Positions 1 to 16,117 of a stretch of DNA of 56,020 nucleotides are shown here, piece after piece. Below the pieces are notes generated by a model. The model ran no database searches, was not told the DNA's origin, and was given only the letters and a program-made list of their open reading frames with translations. The DNA comes from Avimonas intestinalis (GTDB taxonomy: Bacteria > Bacillota > Clostridia > Oscillospirales > Acutalibacteraceae), in contig CAJFID010000019.1 of the NCBI GenBank assembly GCA_904380375.1, positions 1 through 56,020 of the forward strand, written 5' to 3'. The stretch's first letter is position 1. The number at the start of each line of letters is the position of its first letter. The translations under genes and the position numbers were made by a program.

Positions 1-186
1 CCATTTTTATGATTAAATACTGGGGCAACATTTGAGGGCAGAGGCCAAAAAGCCCATAAAATCAAGGAAAACCGGCGCTAAACTGTACGCCAGTACGGCT
101 TGAAGGCCGCCCGCCGCGCGCCCCAGTTCTCCAAGAGATAAATGCGGCGTTCTGGCCGGGACGGCTCCCTGGCTCCCGGCGTTTCC
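1..186. other. No confident gene; window edge
   Basis: No convincing coding region is seen. All three plus-strand frames hit a stop within the first 35 bases (at 10-12, 14-16 and 33-35), so an upstream plus-strand gene could end here, which would suit the plus-strand terminator at 187-222. The open frames in this stretch have low-complexity, arginine-rich translations without ribosome binding sites and look like by-products of high GC. Confidence 0.4.
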
Positions 187-222
187 CGGAGGAAGGCAGA
201 GCAAGCCTTCCTCCGTTTTTTT
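187..222 (+). terminator. Rho-independent terminator (plus strand)
   Basis: Perfect 11-bp stem (CGGAGGAAGGC at 187-197 with GCCTTCCTCCG at 205-215), a 7-base loop, then seven T at 216-222. It points rightwards and has no plus-strand gene before it in this window, so it probably ends a transcript that starts left of the window edge. Confidence 0.8.
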
Positions 223-571
223 ACCCTGGCAGCGTCCAAAAGCCTGGAGCAGCCGGCTCTTCCGTGCAGCGCCGCGTGGGATGTATATACCCTTCTGGCG
301 CAATTTACGGGGGAATAGCCCATTTATTTTGGAGGGCATCTATACTCTAAATATAAAATATAGAAGCTTTCGCGCTCATGGCGCCGCTTTCATCGTCCTT
401 GGAAGGGACCGAAGGCGCTGTAAAACCGTTTCCCGTAGCCCCATGGCTTCCGGAACCGCTTGCGGGCGTTGCCCAGCGGCCTGCGTTTTGTGTTTGCTAG
501 GCGAAGAGGCGGCCTCCCGCCAGGCTATCCGGCTCCTTGTGCCGCCCAAGCATGTCCAACCATATATGACC
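223..571. other. Intergenic stretch without a recognisable gene
   Basis: About 350 bases between the plus-strand terminator and the mntP terminator. A short AT-rich patch at 330-365 is the only compositional feature. No ribosome binding site, RNA gene or family match was seen on either strand. Confidence 0.4.
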
Positions 572-607
572 AAAGGCAGAAAAGGCGGGAAGCCTTTTCT
601 GCCTTTT
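572..607 (-). terminator. Terminator of mntP
   Basis: A 15-bp stem (AAAGGCAGAAAAGGC at 572-586, paired arm 592-606) with a GGGAA loop lies 36 bases past the mntP stop. Read on the minus strand it ends in a short T run that is part of the stem. Confidence 0.65.
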
Positions 608-642
608 CTCTATCGCGTCGGCGGGCCGTAGCCGCCGCGTTT

Positions 643-1233
643 TCATGCAAACACCGTGTGTTCGAGCAGGATTTTGATACCGATGGCGATCAGCACGATG
701 CCGCCGGCGATTTCCGCCTTTTTCCCGAACAGGTTGCCGAAGCGGCAGCCCACCACTGCCCCGGCGCAGCAAAGGACAAAGGTGACAGCGGCAATTGCCA
801 GGCAGCACAGCAGGTACCCGTAAGACGGGCCGAGCAGCCCCTCCCGGGGCATCACGGCGAAGGAGGCGCCCACCGCCAGCGCGTCAATGCTGGTGGCGAT
901 CGACATCACCAGCAGGTTTTTCCAAGAGCAGGGGTCGCCGTGCGGACATTCCTCCTGCCCGCCGTGCAGCGCCTCCCACAGCATTTTCCCGCCGACAAAC
1001 GCCAGCAGCAGGAAGGCGATCCAGTGGTCGACCGCGGCAATCTTGTCCGCGAAGGTGCGGGCGATGGTGTATCCGATGAGCGGCATCAGCCCCTGGAACA
1101 GGCCGAAGCTCCCGGCGATTTTGATCACGCTGCGCGCCTTGGCGCGGCAGAGGACCATGCCGTTGCTCACCGATACGGCAAACGCATCCATTGAAAGCCC
1201 CACGGCGATCAGGAATAGGGTCAGGATATCCAT
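643..1233 (-). CDS. mntP: Manganese efflux pump MntP
   Basis: A 196-residue inner-membrane protein of the MntP (YebN) family, which exports Mn2+ and limits manganese toxicity. Family length is about 185-195 residues, so it is complete. It shows the family's two homologous halves, each opening with a hydrophobic helix carrying a conserved acidic signature: ..LSMDAFAVSVSNG.. near residues 14-26 and ..ATSIDALAVGASFA.. in the second half, with a central Cys/His-containing hydrophilic loop (ECPHGDPCSW). Six hydrophobic segments can be traced. The start at 1233 is preceded by a weak GGAAAGG and gives the expected MDILTLFLIAVGLSMD N terminus. It diverges from glnA, has its own sigma-A promoter (1306-1334) and is followed by a terminator. 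The longer open frame upstream is an artefact of high GC. Confidence 0.93.
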   Translation of the reverse strand: MDILTLFLIAVGLSMDAFAVSVSNGMVLCRAKARSVIKIAGSFGLFQGLMPLIGYTIARTFADKIAAVDHWIAFLLLAFVGGKMLWEALHGGQEECPHGDPCSWKNLLVMSIATSIDALAVGASFAVMPREGLLGPSYGYLLCCLAIAAVTFVLCCAGAVVGCRFGNLFGKKAEIAGGIVLIAIGIKILLEHTVFA

Positions 1234-1305
1234 ACAAAACTCAGCCTTTCCGGGCTCCGGCCCGCAGGCCGGTGGATTGGGGCCGCTCAAGCGGCCGGGA
1301 TTTCC

Positions 1306-1334
1306 ATCATACGGTATTTTGAGACCGCCGTCAA
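1306..1334 (-). promoter_or_regulatory. Sigma-A promoter of mntP
   Basis: Read on the minus strand: -35 TTGACG (1329-1334), 17-bp spacer, -10 TATGAT (1306-1311), about 70 bases before the mntP start. Confidence 0.75.
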
Positions 1335-1460
1335 CTGCTTTTGCGGGAGGAGGCGCGCCGGCGTGGTTCTCCTTTTTGGCGGTGCCTTCGTCCCAGCACG
1401 TCGCTCCCGCCTTCCCTTCACCGTATGTGGCGGCAATGGGGATTATTCCGCACCCGGCGC

Positions 1461-1489
1461 TTGACAAGCCCCGCGCCGGATGCGATAAT
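1461..1489 (+). promoter_or_regulatory. Sigma-A promoter of glnA
   Basis: -35 TTGACA (1461-1466), 17-bp spacer, -10 GATAAT (1484-1489). The leader to the glnA start is about 60 bases. No GlnR-type operator was recognised around it. Confidence 0.8.
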
Positions 1490-1557
1490 GGCTTCATGCC
1501 GATGCCTTGGCGGCGGGACCGCCGGGCGCAGGGTTGAATAGCAGGAGGGAGCATGGC

Positions 1558-2892
1558 ATGGCAAAGTATACGCGCGAGGACATTATCCGCATTGTGCGGG
1601 ATGAAAACGTCCGGTTTATCCGGCTGCAGTTTACCGACATTTTCGGCGCTTTTAAGAACATCGCCATCACGGCGAGCCAGCTGGAAAAGGCGCTCGATAA
1701 TAAATGCATGTTCGACGGCTCGTCCATTGAAGGCTTCGTCCGCATTGAGGAATCGGACATGTACCTCTACCCGGATCTGGATACCTTCCTGATCTTCCCG
1801 TGGTACGAGGAGCACTGCAAGGCCGCCCGGCTGATCTGCGACGTGTACAAGCCGGACGGCACCCCGTTTGAGGGGGATCCCCGCGGCCTTCTCAAAAAGG
1901 TGCTGCGGGAGGCGGAGGAGATGGGCTTTACCGGCTTCAACGTGGGGCCGGAGTGCGAGTTTTTCCTCTTCAACAACGACGAGGACGGCCATCCCACCAC
2001 CCGGACCCAGGACCGCGGCTCCTATTTTGAGCTGGGGCCGACCGACCTGGGCGAGCACGCCCGCCGGGATATGTGCCTGACGCTTGAGGAGATGGGCTTT
2101 GAAATCGAGGCCTCCCACCACGAGGTGGCCAACGGCCAGCACGAAATCGATTTCAAATACGACGACGCGCTTTCGGCGGCGGACAACATCATGACCTTTA
2201 AGCTGACGGTCAAGACCATCGCCCACCAGCACAATATGTACGCGACCTTTATGCCCAAGCCGATCTACGGCCGCGCGGGCAGCGGGATGCATGTGAATAT
2301 GTCCCTGATGAAGGGGGGGCAGAACGCTTTTTACGACCCGGACGACGAATTGGGGCTGAGCGGCACCGCCTACAGCTTCATCGCCGGGATCCTCGATCAC
2401 GCCCGCGGGATGACCGCGGTGACCAACCCGCTGGTCAACTCCTACAAGCGGCTGGTTTCCGGCTACGAGGCGCCGGTGTACATCGCCTGGTCGGCCAGCA
2501 ACCGCAGCCCCCTCATCCGCGTCCCCGCCTCCCGCGGGATGGGCACCCGGCTGGAGCTGCGCAACCCGGACCCCTCCGCCAACCCCTACCTGACGCTGGC
2601 CCTCTGCCTGGCCGCCGGGCTGGACGGCATCCGCCGCGGGCTGCAGCCGCCGCATTCCACCGACGGCAACATCTTTGAGCTGAGCGAGGACGAGCGGGAG
2701 GAGCTCGGGATTGAAAGCCTGCCCTCCAACCTCAAGGAGGCGGTGCGCGCCATGAAGAGGGACGCGCTGGTCCGGGAGACGCTCGGGAAGCATATCTTTG
2801 ACAAGTATGTGGAACATAAGAGCGAGGAATGGAACGATTACAAGATCCGGGTGACCCAGTGGGAGCTCGACCGGTATCTTGAGCGGTATTGA
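1558..2892 (+). CDS. glnA: Glutamine synthetase type I (GSI-alpha)
   Basis: Catalyses ATP-dependent condensation of ammonia with glutamate to glutamine, the main ammonium assimilation step. The 444-residue length matches the Firmicute GSI-alpha class, which is shorter than adenylylated GSI-beta enzymes and normally controlled by feedback inhibition rather than adenylylation. Visible signatures are MFDGSSIEGF near residue 50, the glutamate/metal-binding EFFLF segment, the HHEVANGQHEI loop, and the glycine-rich NPDPSANPYL stretch. The ATG at 1558 was chosen over an out-of-frame ATG five bases earlier because it follows AGGAGGG (1543-1549) by eight bases and gives the standard MAKYTREDI start. 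It is monocistronic: its own promoter, then a strong terminator at 2925-2975. Confidence 0.97.
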   Translation: MAKYTREDIIRIVRDENVRFIRLQFTDIFGAFKNIAITASQLEKALDNKCMFDGSSIEGFVRIEESDMYLYPDLDTFLIFPWYEEHCKAARLICDVYKPDGTPFEGDPRGLLKKVLREAEEMGFTGFNVGPECEFFLFNNDEDGHPTTRTQDRGSYFELGPTDLGEHARRDMCLTLEEMGFEIEASHHEVANGQHEIDFKYDDALSAADNIMTFKLTVKTIAHQHNMYATFMPKPIYGRAGSGMHVNMSLMKGGQNAFYDPDDELGLSGTAYSFIAGILDHARGMTAVTNPLVNSYKRLVSGYEAPVYIAWSASNRSPLIRVPASRGMGTRLELRNPDPSANPYLTLALCLAAGLDGIRRGLQPPHSTDGNIFELSEDEREELGIESLPSNLKEAVRAMKRDALVRETLGKHIFDKYVEHKSEEWNDYKIRVTQWELDRYLERY

Positions 2893-2924
2893 TTCGGGGC
2901 CGGCACGCAGGCCCTTGGGAATCC

Positions 2925-2975
2925 AGCACGGGGGAGCGGTATACAACCGCTCCCCCGTGCTTTCCCGCGCTTTTA
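2925..2975 (+). terminator. Terminator after glnA
   Basis: Perfect 16-bp stem (AGCACGGGGGAGCGGT at 2925-2940 with its complement at 2946-2961) around an ATACA loop, followed by an interrupted T run to 2975. Confidence 0.85.
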
Positions 2976-3090
2976 TTGTCCGGAACCGCGGCGGGAGGGA
3001 TGCGGATAGGGCTGGACGCAGCCGGCTTATTTCCCTGGGGGCTCTGATAAAAAGAACAACGTATCCGTGTGTTTCTAGAGGCAGAAACGA

Positions 3091-3127
3091 ATTGGCCTCC
3101 TGTTTTTTTCAAAAACAGGAGGCCAAT
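3091..3127. repeat. Perfect 17-bp hairpin in the glnA-rpoB spacer
   Basis: ATTGGCCTCCTGTTTTT (3091-3107), loop TTC, then the exact complement (3111-3127). The GC-rich part is on the outside and the T run is in the ascending arm, so it is not a standard intrinsic terminator on either strand. It lies about 77 bases upstream of the rpoB -35 box. Confidence 0.85.
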
Positions 3128-3203
3128 AAATGGAAAAACAAGGAAAAAATTTCGTCGAAATTCAAAAATTGCAGAAAAAAAGTCGCCAAATTGCAAAATA
3201 CAA

Positions 3204-3239
3204 TTGACAACCAGCGGGATAAGGTGTATTATAATACAC
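3204..3239 (+). promoter_or_regulatory. rpoB promoter with overlapping palindrome
   Basis: -35 TTGACA (3204-3209), 17-bp spacer, -10 TATTAT (3227-3232). A TATAAT three bases further on would need a 20-bp spacer. A perfect 16-bp palindrome, GTGTATTATAATACAC (3224-3239), covers the -10 and the expected start site, which is the usual position for a repressor operator. The leader to the rpoB start is about 170 bases. Confidence 0.7.
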
Positions 3240-3409
3240 TGCACAATCGCAGAATTGGATTCGATGGCTGAAGCAAGTATAGCATAGATTGCTGAAATTT
3301 TCAACCCTTTTGTGCAAGAAATTTGGCGGCGCTTTCGGCCGCCGGAAACAGCCGCTTTGATGAACGTGTTTGAAACCATGGAAATATGAAAACAGGAGTG
3401 ATCGAGCCT

Positions 3410-7117
<3,708 letters not shown>

Positions 7118-7138
7118 AAGCGGGAGGGCTTGTTATAT

Positions 7139-10831
<3,693 letters not shown>

Positions 10832-10881
10832 TCCCCCGTCCCGGCCCCTGCGTTTGTTAACGGGCGTTTTCCGGAATTGCC

Positions 10882-10911
10882 TTGACAAACCCACAAAACC
10901 CATGCTAATAT
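10882..10911 (+). promoter_or_regulatory. Sigma-A promoter of the rpsL operon
   Basis: -35 TTGACA (10882-10887), 18-bp spacer, -10 TAATAT (10906-10911). It drives rpsL and probably rpsG and fusA, leaving a leader of about 130 bases. Confidence 0.75.
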
Positions 10912-10936
10912 AAATAATTGTGATGTTATCGCATTT

Positions 10937-11018
10937 CTGCCGGCTTTCCGAAGGGGATATCCCGTCGGAAGGCCGGCTGTCCGGCGGTATTCTAAAAGGC
11001 TCCGCCTTTTTGGAATAA
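10937..11018 (+). promoter_or_regulatory. Structured leader of rpsL
   Basis: Two hairpins are visible. The first pairs GCCGGCTTTCCGA (about 10940-10952) with TCGGAAGGCCGGC (about 10966-10978). The second is AAAAGGC-TCC-GCCTTTTT (about 10994-11011), which resembles a small terminator. This could be an attenuator, or a translation-regulatory leader bound by a ribosomal protein; the sequence does not say which. Confidence 0.45.
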
Positions 11019-11045
11019 ACATTTTACTAACAGGAGGTGTTATTG

Positions 11046-11474
11046 TTGCCAACCTTTAATCAATTGGTACGCAAAGGCCGGGAAGAGATCGAAAAGAAAG
11101 CGAAGGCTCCCGCCCTGCTCAAGGGCTGGAACTCCAAAAAGCGCGTTGCGATCGACCAGAATTCCCCGCAGAAGCGCGGCGTATGCACGGCGGTCAAGAC
11201 CCAGACCCCGAAGAAGCCGAACTCCGCTCTGCGTAAGGTCGCCCGTGTGCGCCTGTCCAACGGGATCGAGGTCACGACCTATATCCCCGGTGAGGGCCAC
11301 AACCTGCAGGAGCACAGCGTGGTGCTGATCCGCGGCGGCCGTGTAAAGGACCTGCCTGGCGTGCGTTACCACATCGTGCGCGGCACCCTCGACGCCCAGG
11401 GCGTTGCCAAGAGGATGCAGGCCCGTTCCAAGTACGGCGCCAAGCGCCCCAAGGCCGGAGCGGCCAAGAAGTAA
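11046..11474 (+). CDS. rpsL: 30S ribosomal protein S12
   Basis: S12 sits at the decoding centre of the 30S subunit and controls accuracy. It has 142 residues. A TTG start at 11046 is chosen because it lies eight bases after AGGAGG (11032-11037) and gives the invariant MPTFNQLVRKGR N terminus; GTG and TTG codons further upstream overlap or crowd the ribosome binding site. The streptomycin loops TPKKPNSALRK and GGRVKDLPGVRYH are wild type, predicting streptomycin sensitivity at this target. First gene of an rpsL-rpsG-fusA series, but with an unusually long 212-base gap to rpsG. Confidence 0.97.
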   Translation: MPTFNQLVRKGREEIEKKAKAPALLKGWNSKKRVAIDQNSPQKRGVCTAVKTQTPKKPNSALRKVARVRLSNGIEVTTYIPGEGHNLQEHSVVLIRGGRVKDLPGVRYHIVRGTLDAQGVAKRMQARSKYGAKRPKAGAAKK

Positions 11475-11503
11475 TCCGGGCTGCGTAGTACGCAGACGGG
11501 GAT

Positions 11504-11515
11504 TTGACATGTCAA
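11504..11515. repeat. 12-bp palindrome in rpsL-rpsG spacer
   Basis: TTGACATGTCAA is a perfect palindrome 30 bases after the rpsL stop. The spacer also carries CTGCGTAGTACGCAG-type pairing just before it (about 11481-11495) and two copies of TATAGCGGCC further on. No convincing promoter was found. Confidence 0.5.
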
Positions 11516-11686
11516 CAGCGGCTATATAGCGGCCTTCCGTATAGATGCCGGACGGGCTTTCCGTTCGGGCAAGCGCTTTCCTTTGGGAAAGCTCCCTCGC
11601 GTAGGGTCGGAGCCTCTATAGCGGCCAACGGGAGTATGTCACTTTCGAGTACCGATGATATCATCTTTATGAAGGAGGGAAGTAAA

Positions 11687-12157
11687 GTGCCGAGAAGAGG
11701 TTCTGTTGCAAAACGTGACGTTTTGCCCGACCCGCTTTACAATTCCAAACTGGTCACCAGGCTGATCAACAACATCATGGTGGACGGCAAGCGCGGCGTG
11801 GCCCAGAAGATCGTGTACGGCGCGTTTGACATCATCCGCGAAAAGACCGACAAGGATCCGCTGGAGGTTTTTGAGCAGGCGATGGAAAACGTCATGCCCC
11901 TGCTTGAGGTCAAGGCCCGCCGTGTCGGCGGCGCGACCTACCAGGTGCCGATCGAGGTCCGTCCCGACCGCCGTCAGACCCTGGGCCTGCGCTGGATGAC
12001 GACGTATTCGCGTTCCCGTTCCGAGCGCACCATGAAGGAGCGCCTTGCCGGCGAGATCATGGACGCGGTCAACGGCAACGGCGGCGCCGCCAAGAAGCGC
12101 GACGATACGCACAAGATGGCCGAGGCCAACAAGGCGTTCGCTCATTACAGATGGTAA
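11687..12157 (+). CDS. rpsG: 30S ribosomal protein S7
   Basis: S7 binds the 3' major domain of 16S rRNA and nucleates 30S head assembly. It has 156 residues, the standard length. The GTG at 11687 follows AAGGAGGG (11672-11679) by seven bases and gives MPRRGSVAKRDVLPDPLYNS, the conserved N terminus; the open frame extends upstream without any ribosome binding site. Family features include the LINNIMVDGKRGVAQKIVY stretch and the C-terminal NKAFAHYRW. It lies between rpsL and fusA as in the classical str operon. Confidence 0.97.
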   Translation: MPRRGSVAKRDVLPDPLYNSKLVTRLINNIMVDGKRGVAQKIVYGAFDIIREKTDKDPLEVFEQAMENVMPLLEVKARRVGGATYQVPIEVRPDRRQTLGLRWMTTYSRSRSERTMKERLAGEIMDAVNGNGGAAKKRDDTHKMAEANKAFAHYRW

Positions 12158-12306
12158 GCCCCACCCTGCCCGCTTAGGCATGAGGCCCGCCATTTTCCGT
12201 GGGAGCAGCGCCGCGTAAGAGGCGAATCCCAAACGGCGTTGACTACCCAAACGTCCCGTGGGTCCGCTCGGGGCCGCGGGGCGAAGGAAAGATGAAGGAG
12301 GACATT

Positions 12307-14391
12307 ATGGCAAGGCAAGTACCGTTGGAACTTACCAGAAACATCGGCATCATGGCGCATATTGACGCCGGCAAGACGACTACGACCGAGCGCATCCTTT
12401 TCTATACCGGCATCAACCATAAAATGGGCGAAACCCATGACGGCGGTGCCACCATGGACTGGATGGCGCAGGAGCAGGAGCGCGGTATCACCATTACCTC
12501 CGCGGCGACCACCTGTTTCTGGAAGAACCATCGCATCAACATCATTGATACCCCCGGGCACGTGGATTTTACCGTGGAAGTGCAGCGTTCGCTGCGCGTG
12601 CTGGACGGCTCGGTCACTGTTTTCTGCGCCAAGGGCGGCGTGGAACCCCAGTCCGAAACCGTGTGGCGCCAGGCCAACGAATACCATGTCCCGCGCATGG
12701 CTTACGTCAACAAGATGGACATCATGGGCGCGGATTTCTACCGCGTCGTCGACATGATGAAGGAGCGGCTCAAGTGCAATGCCGTGCCGATCCAACTCCC
12801 CATCGGCGCCGAGGATACCTTCAAGGGCATCATCGACCTGGTGGAGATGAAAGCCTATGTATATTACGACGATCTGGGCAAGGACATCCGCGTGGAAGAG
12901 ATTCCTGACGATATGAAGGAGACGGCCCAGAAATACCACGACGAACTGATTGAGCATGTCGCCGAACAGGACGACGCGCTGATGGAGAAGTATTTCTCCG
13001 GCGAGGCGCTCACCATCGACGAGATCAAGAGCTGCATCCGCAAGTCGACCATCGCCAACACGATGGTCCCGGTGACTTGCGGCACCTCCTACCGCAACAA
13101 GGGCGTGCAGAAGCTGCTCGACGCGGTCATCGACTATATGCCCTCCCCGCTGGACGTCCCGTCGATCACGGGCGTCAACCCGGAGACCGAAGAGGAAGAG
13201 GCACGCCATTCCTCCGACACCGAGCCGTTTGCGGCCCTGGCGTTCAAGATCGCGACCGATCCCTTCGTCGGCAAGCTCGCTTTCTTCCGCGTATATTCCG
13301 GTACGGTCAACGCCGGCACCATGGTCTACAACGCGAATAAGGACAACAGCGAGCGGCTGGGCCGCATCCTACAAATGCACGCCAACCACCGGCAGGATAT
13401 TGAAACCGTGTACGCGGGCGATATCGCGGCCGCCGTGGGCCTGAAGAACACCACCACCGGCGATACCCTGTGCGACGAGAAGCACCCGATCATCCTTGAG
13501 TCCATGCACTTCCCGGAGCCGGTTATCCGCGTCGCCATCGAGCCCAAGACCAAAGCCGGTCAGGAGAAGATGGGCATCGCGCTGGCCAAGCTGGCGGAGG
13601 AGGACCCGACCTTCAAGACCTACACCGACGAGGAAACCGGCCAGACCATCATCGCCGGTATGGGCGAGCTGCACCTGGAAATTATCGTCGACCGCCTGCT
13701 GCGCGAGTTCAAGGTTGAGGCCAACGTCGGCGCTCCCCAGGTCGCTTACAAGGAAACCATCCGCAAGTCCGCGGAAGTCGACCACAAATACGCCCGCCAG
13801 TCCGGCGGCCGCGGCCAGTACGGCCATGTTAAGATCCGTATTGAGCCGAACGAAACCGGCAAGGGCTACGAATTTGTCAACGCCATCGTGGGCGGCGTTA
13901 TTCCGAAGGAATACATCCCCGCGGTTGATCAAGGTATCCAGGGTGCGATGCAGTCCGGCGTTCTTGCCGGCTACAACGTCGTGGACGTCAAGGTCACGCT
14001 GTTCGACGGTTCGTACCATGAGGTCGACTCCTCCGAAATGGCGTTTAAGATCGCCGGTTCTATGGCGTTCAAAGAGGCCATGCGCAAGGCTGACCCGGTT
14101 CTGATGGAGCCGATCATGAAGGTGGTCGTTGTCGTTCCCGACGAGTATATGGGCGATGTCATCGGCGACCTCAACTCCCGCCGCGGCATGATCCAGGGTA
14201 TGGACGCCGTTTCGGGCGCCCAGCAGATCACCGCGATGGTCCCGCTGTCCGAAATGTTCGGCTACGCGACCGACCTGCGTTCCCGCACCCAGGGACGCGG
14301 CCAGTACACCATGGAGCCGAGCCATTATGCGGAGCTGCCCAAGAGCGTGGCGGAGCAGATTATTTCCAAGCGCGCAAAGAAGGAAGATTAA
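12307..14391 (+). CDS. fusA: Elongation factor G
   Basis: The translational GTPase that drives tRNA-mRNA translocation and takes part in ribosome recycling. It has 694 residues, complete. GTP-binding motifs are AHIDAGKTTTTE near residue 18, DTPGHVDF, and NKMD, followed by EF-G domains II-V, with GGRGQYGHVKI in domain IV and RSRTQGRGQYTMEPSHY at the C terminus. The ATG at 12307 follows AAGGAGG (12295-12301) by five bases. Its ~150-base upstream gap has no clear promoter, so it is probably transcribed from the rpsL promoter. Confidence 0.97.
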   Translation: MARQVPLELTRNIGIMAHIDAGKTTTTERILFYTGINHKMGETHDGGATMDWMAQEQERGITITSAATTCFWKNHRINIIDTPGHVDFTVEVQRSLRVLDGSVTVFCAKGGVEPQSETVWRQANEYHVPRMAYVNKMDIMGADFYRVVDMMKERLKCNAVPIQLPIGAEDTFKGIIDLVEMKAYVYYDDLGKDIRVEEIPDDMKETAQKYHDELIEHVAEQDDALMEKYFSGEALTIDEIKSCIRKSTIANTMVPVTCGTSYRNKGVQKLLDAVIDYMPSPLDVPSITGVNPETEEEEARHSSDTEPFAALAFKIATDPFVGKLAFFRVYSGTVNAGTMVYNANKDNSERLGRILQMHANHRQDIETVYAGDIAAAVGLKNTTTGDTLCDEKHPIILESMHFPEPVIRVAIEPKTKAGQEKMGIALAKLAEEDPTFKTYTDEETGQTIIAGMGELHLEIIVDRLLREFKVEANVGAPQVAYKETIRKSAEVDHKYARQSGGRGQYGHVKIRIEPNETGKGYEFVNAIVGGVIPKEYIPAVDQGIQGAMQSGVLAGYNVVDVKVTLFDGSYHEVDSSEMAFKIAGSMAFKEAMRKADPVLMEPIMKVVVVVPDEYMGDVIGDLNSRRGMIQGMDAVSGAQQITAMVPLSEMFGYATDLRSRTQGRGQYTMEPSHYAELPKSVAEQIISKRAKKED

Positions 14392-14483
14392 GCCAAATAA
14401 GGCGGAACCAGCGCTTTTTTGGCGTCTTGTGCCGTTCGCTCCAGAGAAACCCGCCGAAGAGGGCGGATTCTTTGGAAAAAGGC

Positions 14484-14512
14484 TTGAAATTCCTATGGCG
14501 ACTTGCTAAAAT
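14484..14512 (+). promoter_or_regulatory. Internal sigma-A promoter of tuf
   Basis: -35 TTGAAA (14484-14489), 17-bp spacer, -10 TAAAAT (14507-14512), in the 193-base fusA-tuf gap. It would let EF-Tu be made in excess of the rest of the str operon. Confidence 0.7.
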
Positions 14513-14584
14513 GGGAACCATAGGCTTCCCTGTTGCAAAGGATGCAAAATCCGAACTGTGTGAATAAAAGGAGGAAAATCCACA

Positions 14585-15787
<1,203 letters not shown>

Positions 15788-15813
15788 TTGCCGCTTGGCT
15801 GTTCTTTGCCTGC

Positions 15814-15855
15814 GAAGCGGGGAAGGGAACCTTTGGTTTCCTTCCCCGCTTTTTG
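15814..15855 (+). terminator. Terminator after tuf
   Basis: Long GC-rich stem (AAGCGGGGAAGG pairing with CCTTCCCCGCTT) with a short internal loop, followed by TTTTG. Confidence 0.85.
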
Positions 15856-15973
15856 TATGCGTGCGGGCCGCTGCCGGCGGCCCTGCTGGAAAATAATCCC
15901 TAAGCCGTTGACCGGCGCGATGCTGGCCAAAGACGCCGCCGCTCTATGCACACTATTGTTTGGGCCCGCCCTC

Positions 15974-16002
15974 TTGCATCCTGTTCGGAGAGGGTGTAAA
16001 AT
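15974..16002 (+). promoter_or_regulatory. Promoter of the DegT aminotransferase gene
   Basis: -35 TTGCAT (15974-15979), 17-bp spacer, -10 TAAAAT (15997-16002), about 115 bases before the start codon. Confidence 0.6.
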
Positions 16003-16117
16003 ACAGAGAGCATATTTCCCGTCCGGGCCGCCTTCCAGCTTTCCGTGACAGCCTGGGCCGGGGCGGCACCCTAGGCTGTGGGTGCCTGCACAAAAGAGCC
16101 AAAGAGGAGAATCGTTT

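Noticed and set aside
281..1194. Plus-strand open frames antisense to mntP
   Set aside because: No start signal, no domain, and they oppose a well-supported gene.
1234..1305. Possible yybP-ykoY manganese riboswitch before mntP
   Set aside because: This element often controls mntP, but the leader after the promoter is only about 70 bases and the conserved core sequences could not be found.
643..2946. A 767-codon open frame on the minus strand overlapping glnA
   Set aside because: Only its last 196 codons (mntP) carry a recognisable family and start signal. The rest is antisense to glnA, a common effect in high-GC DNA.
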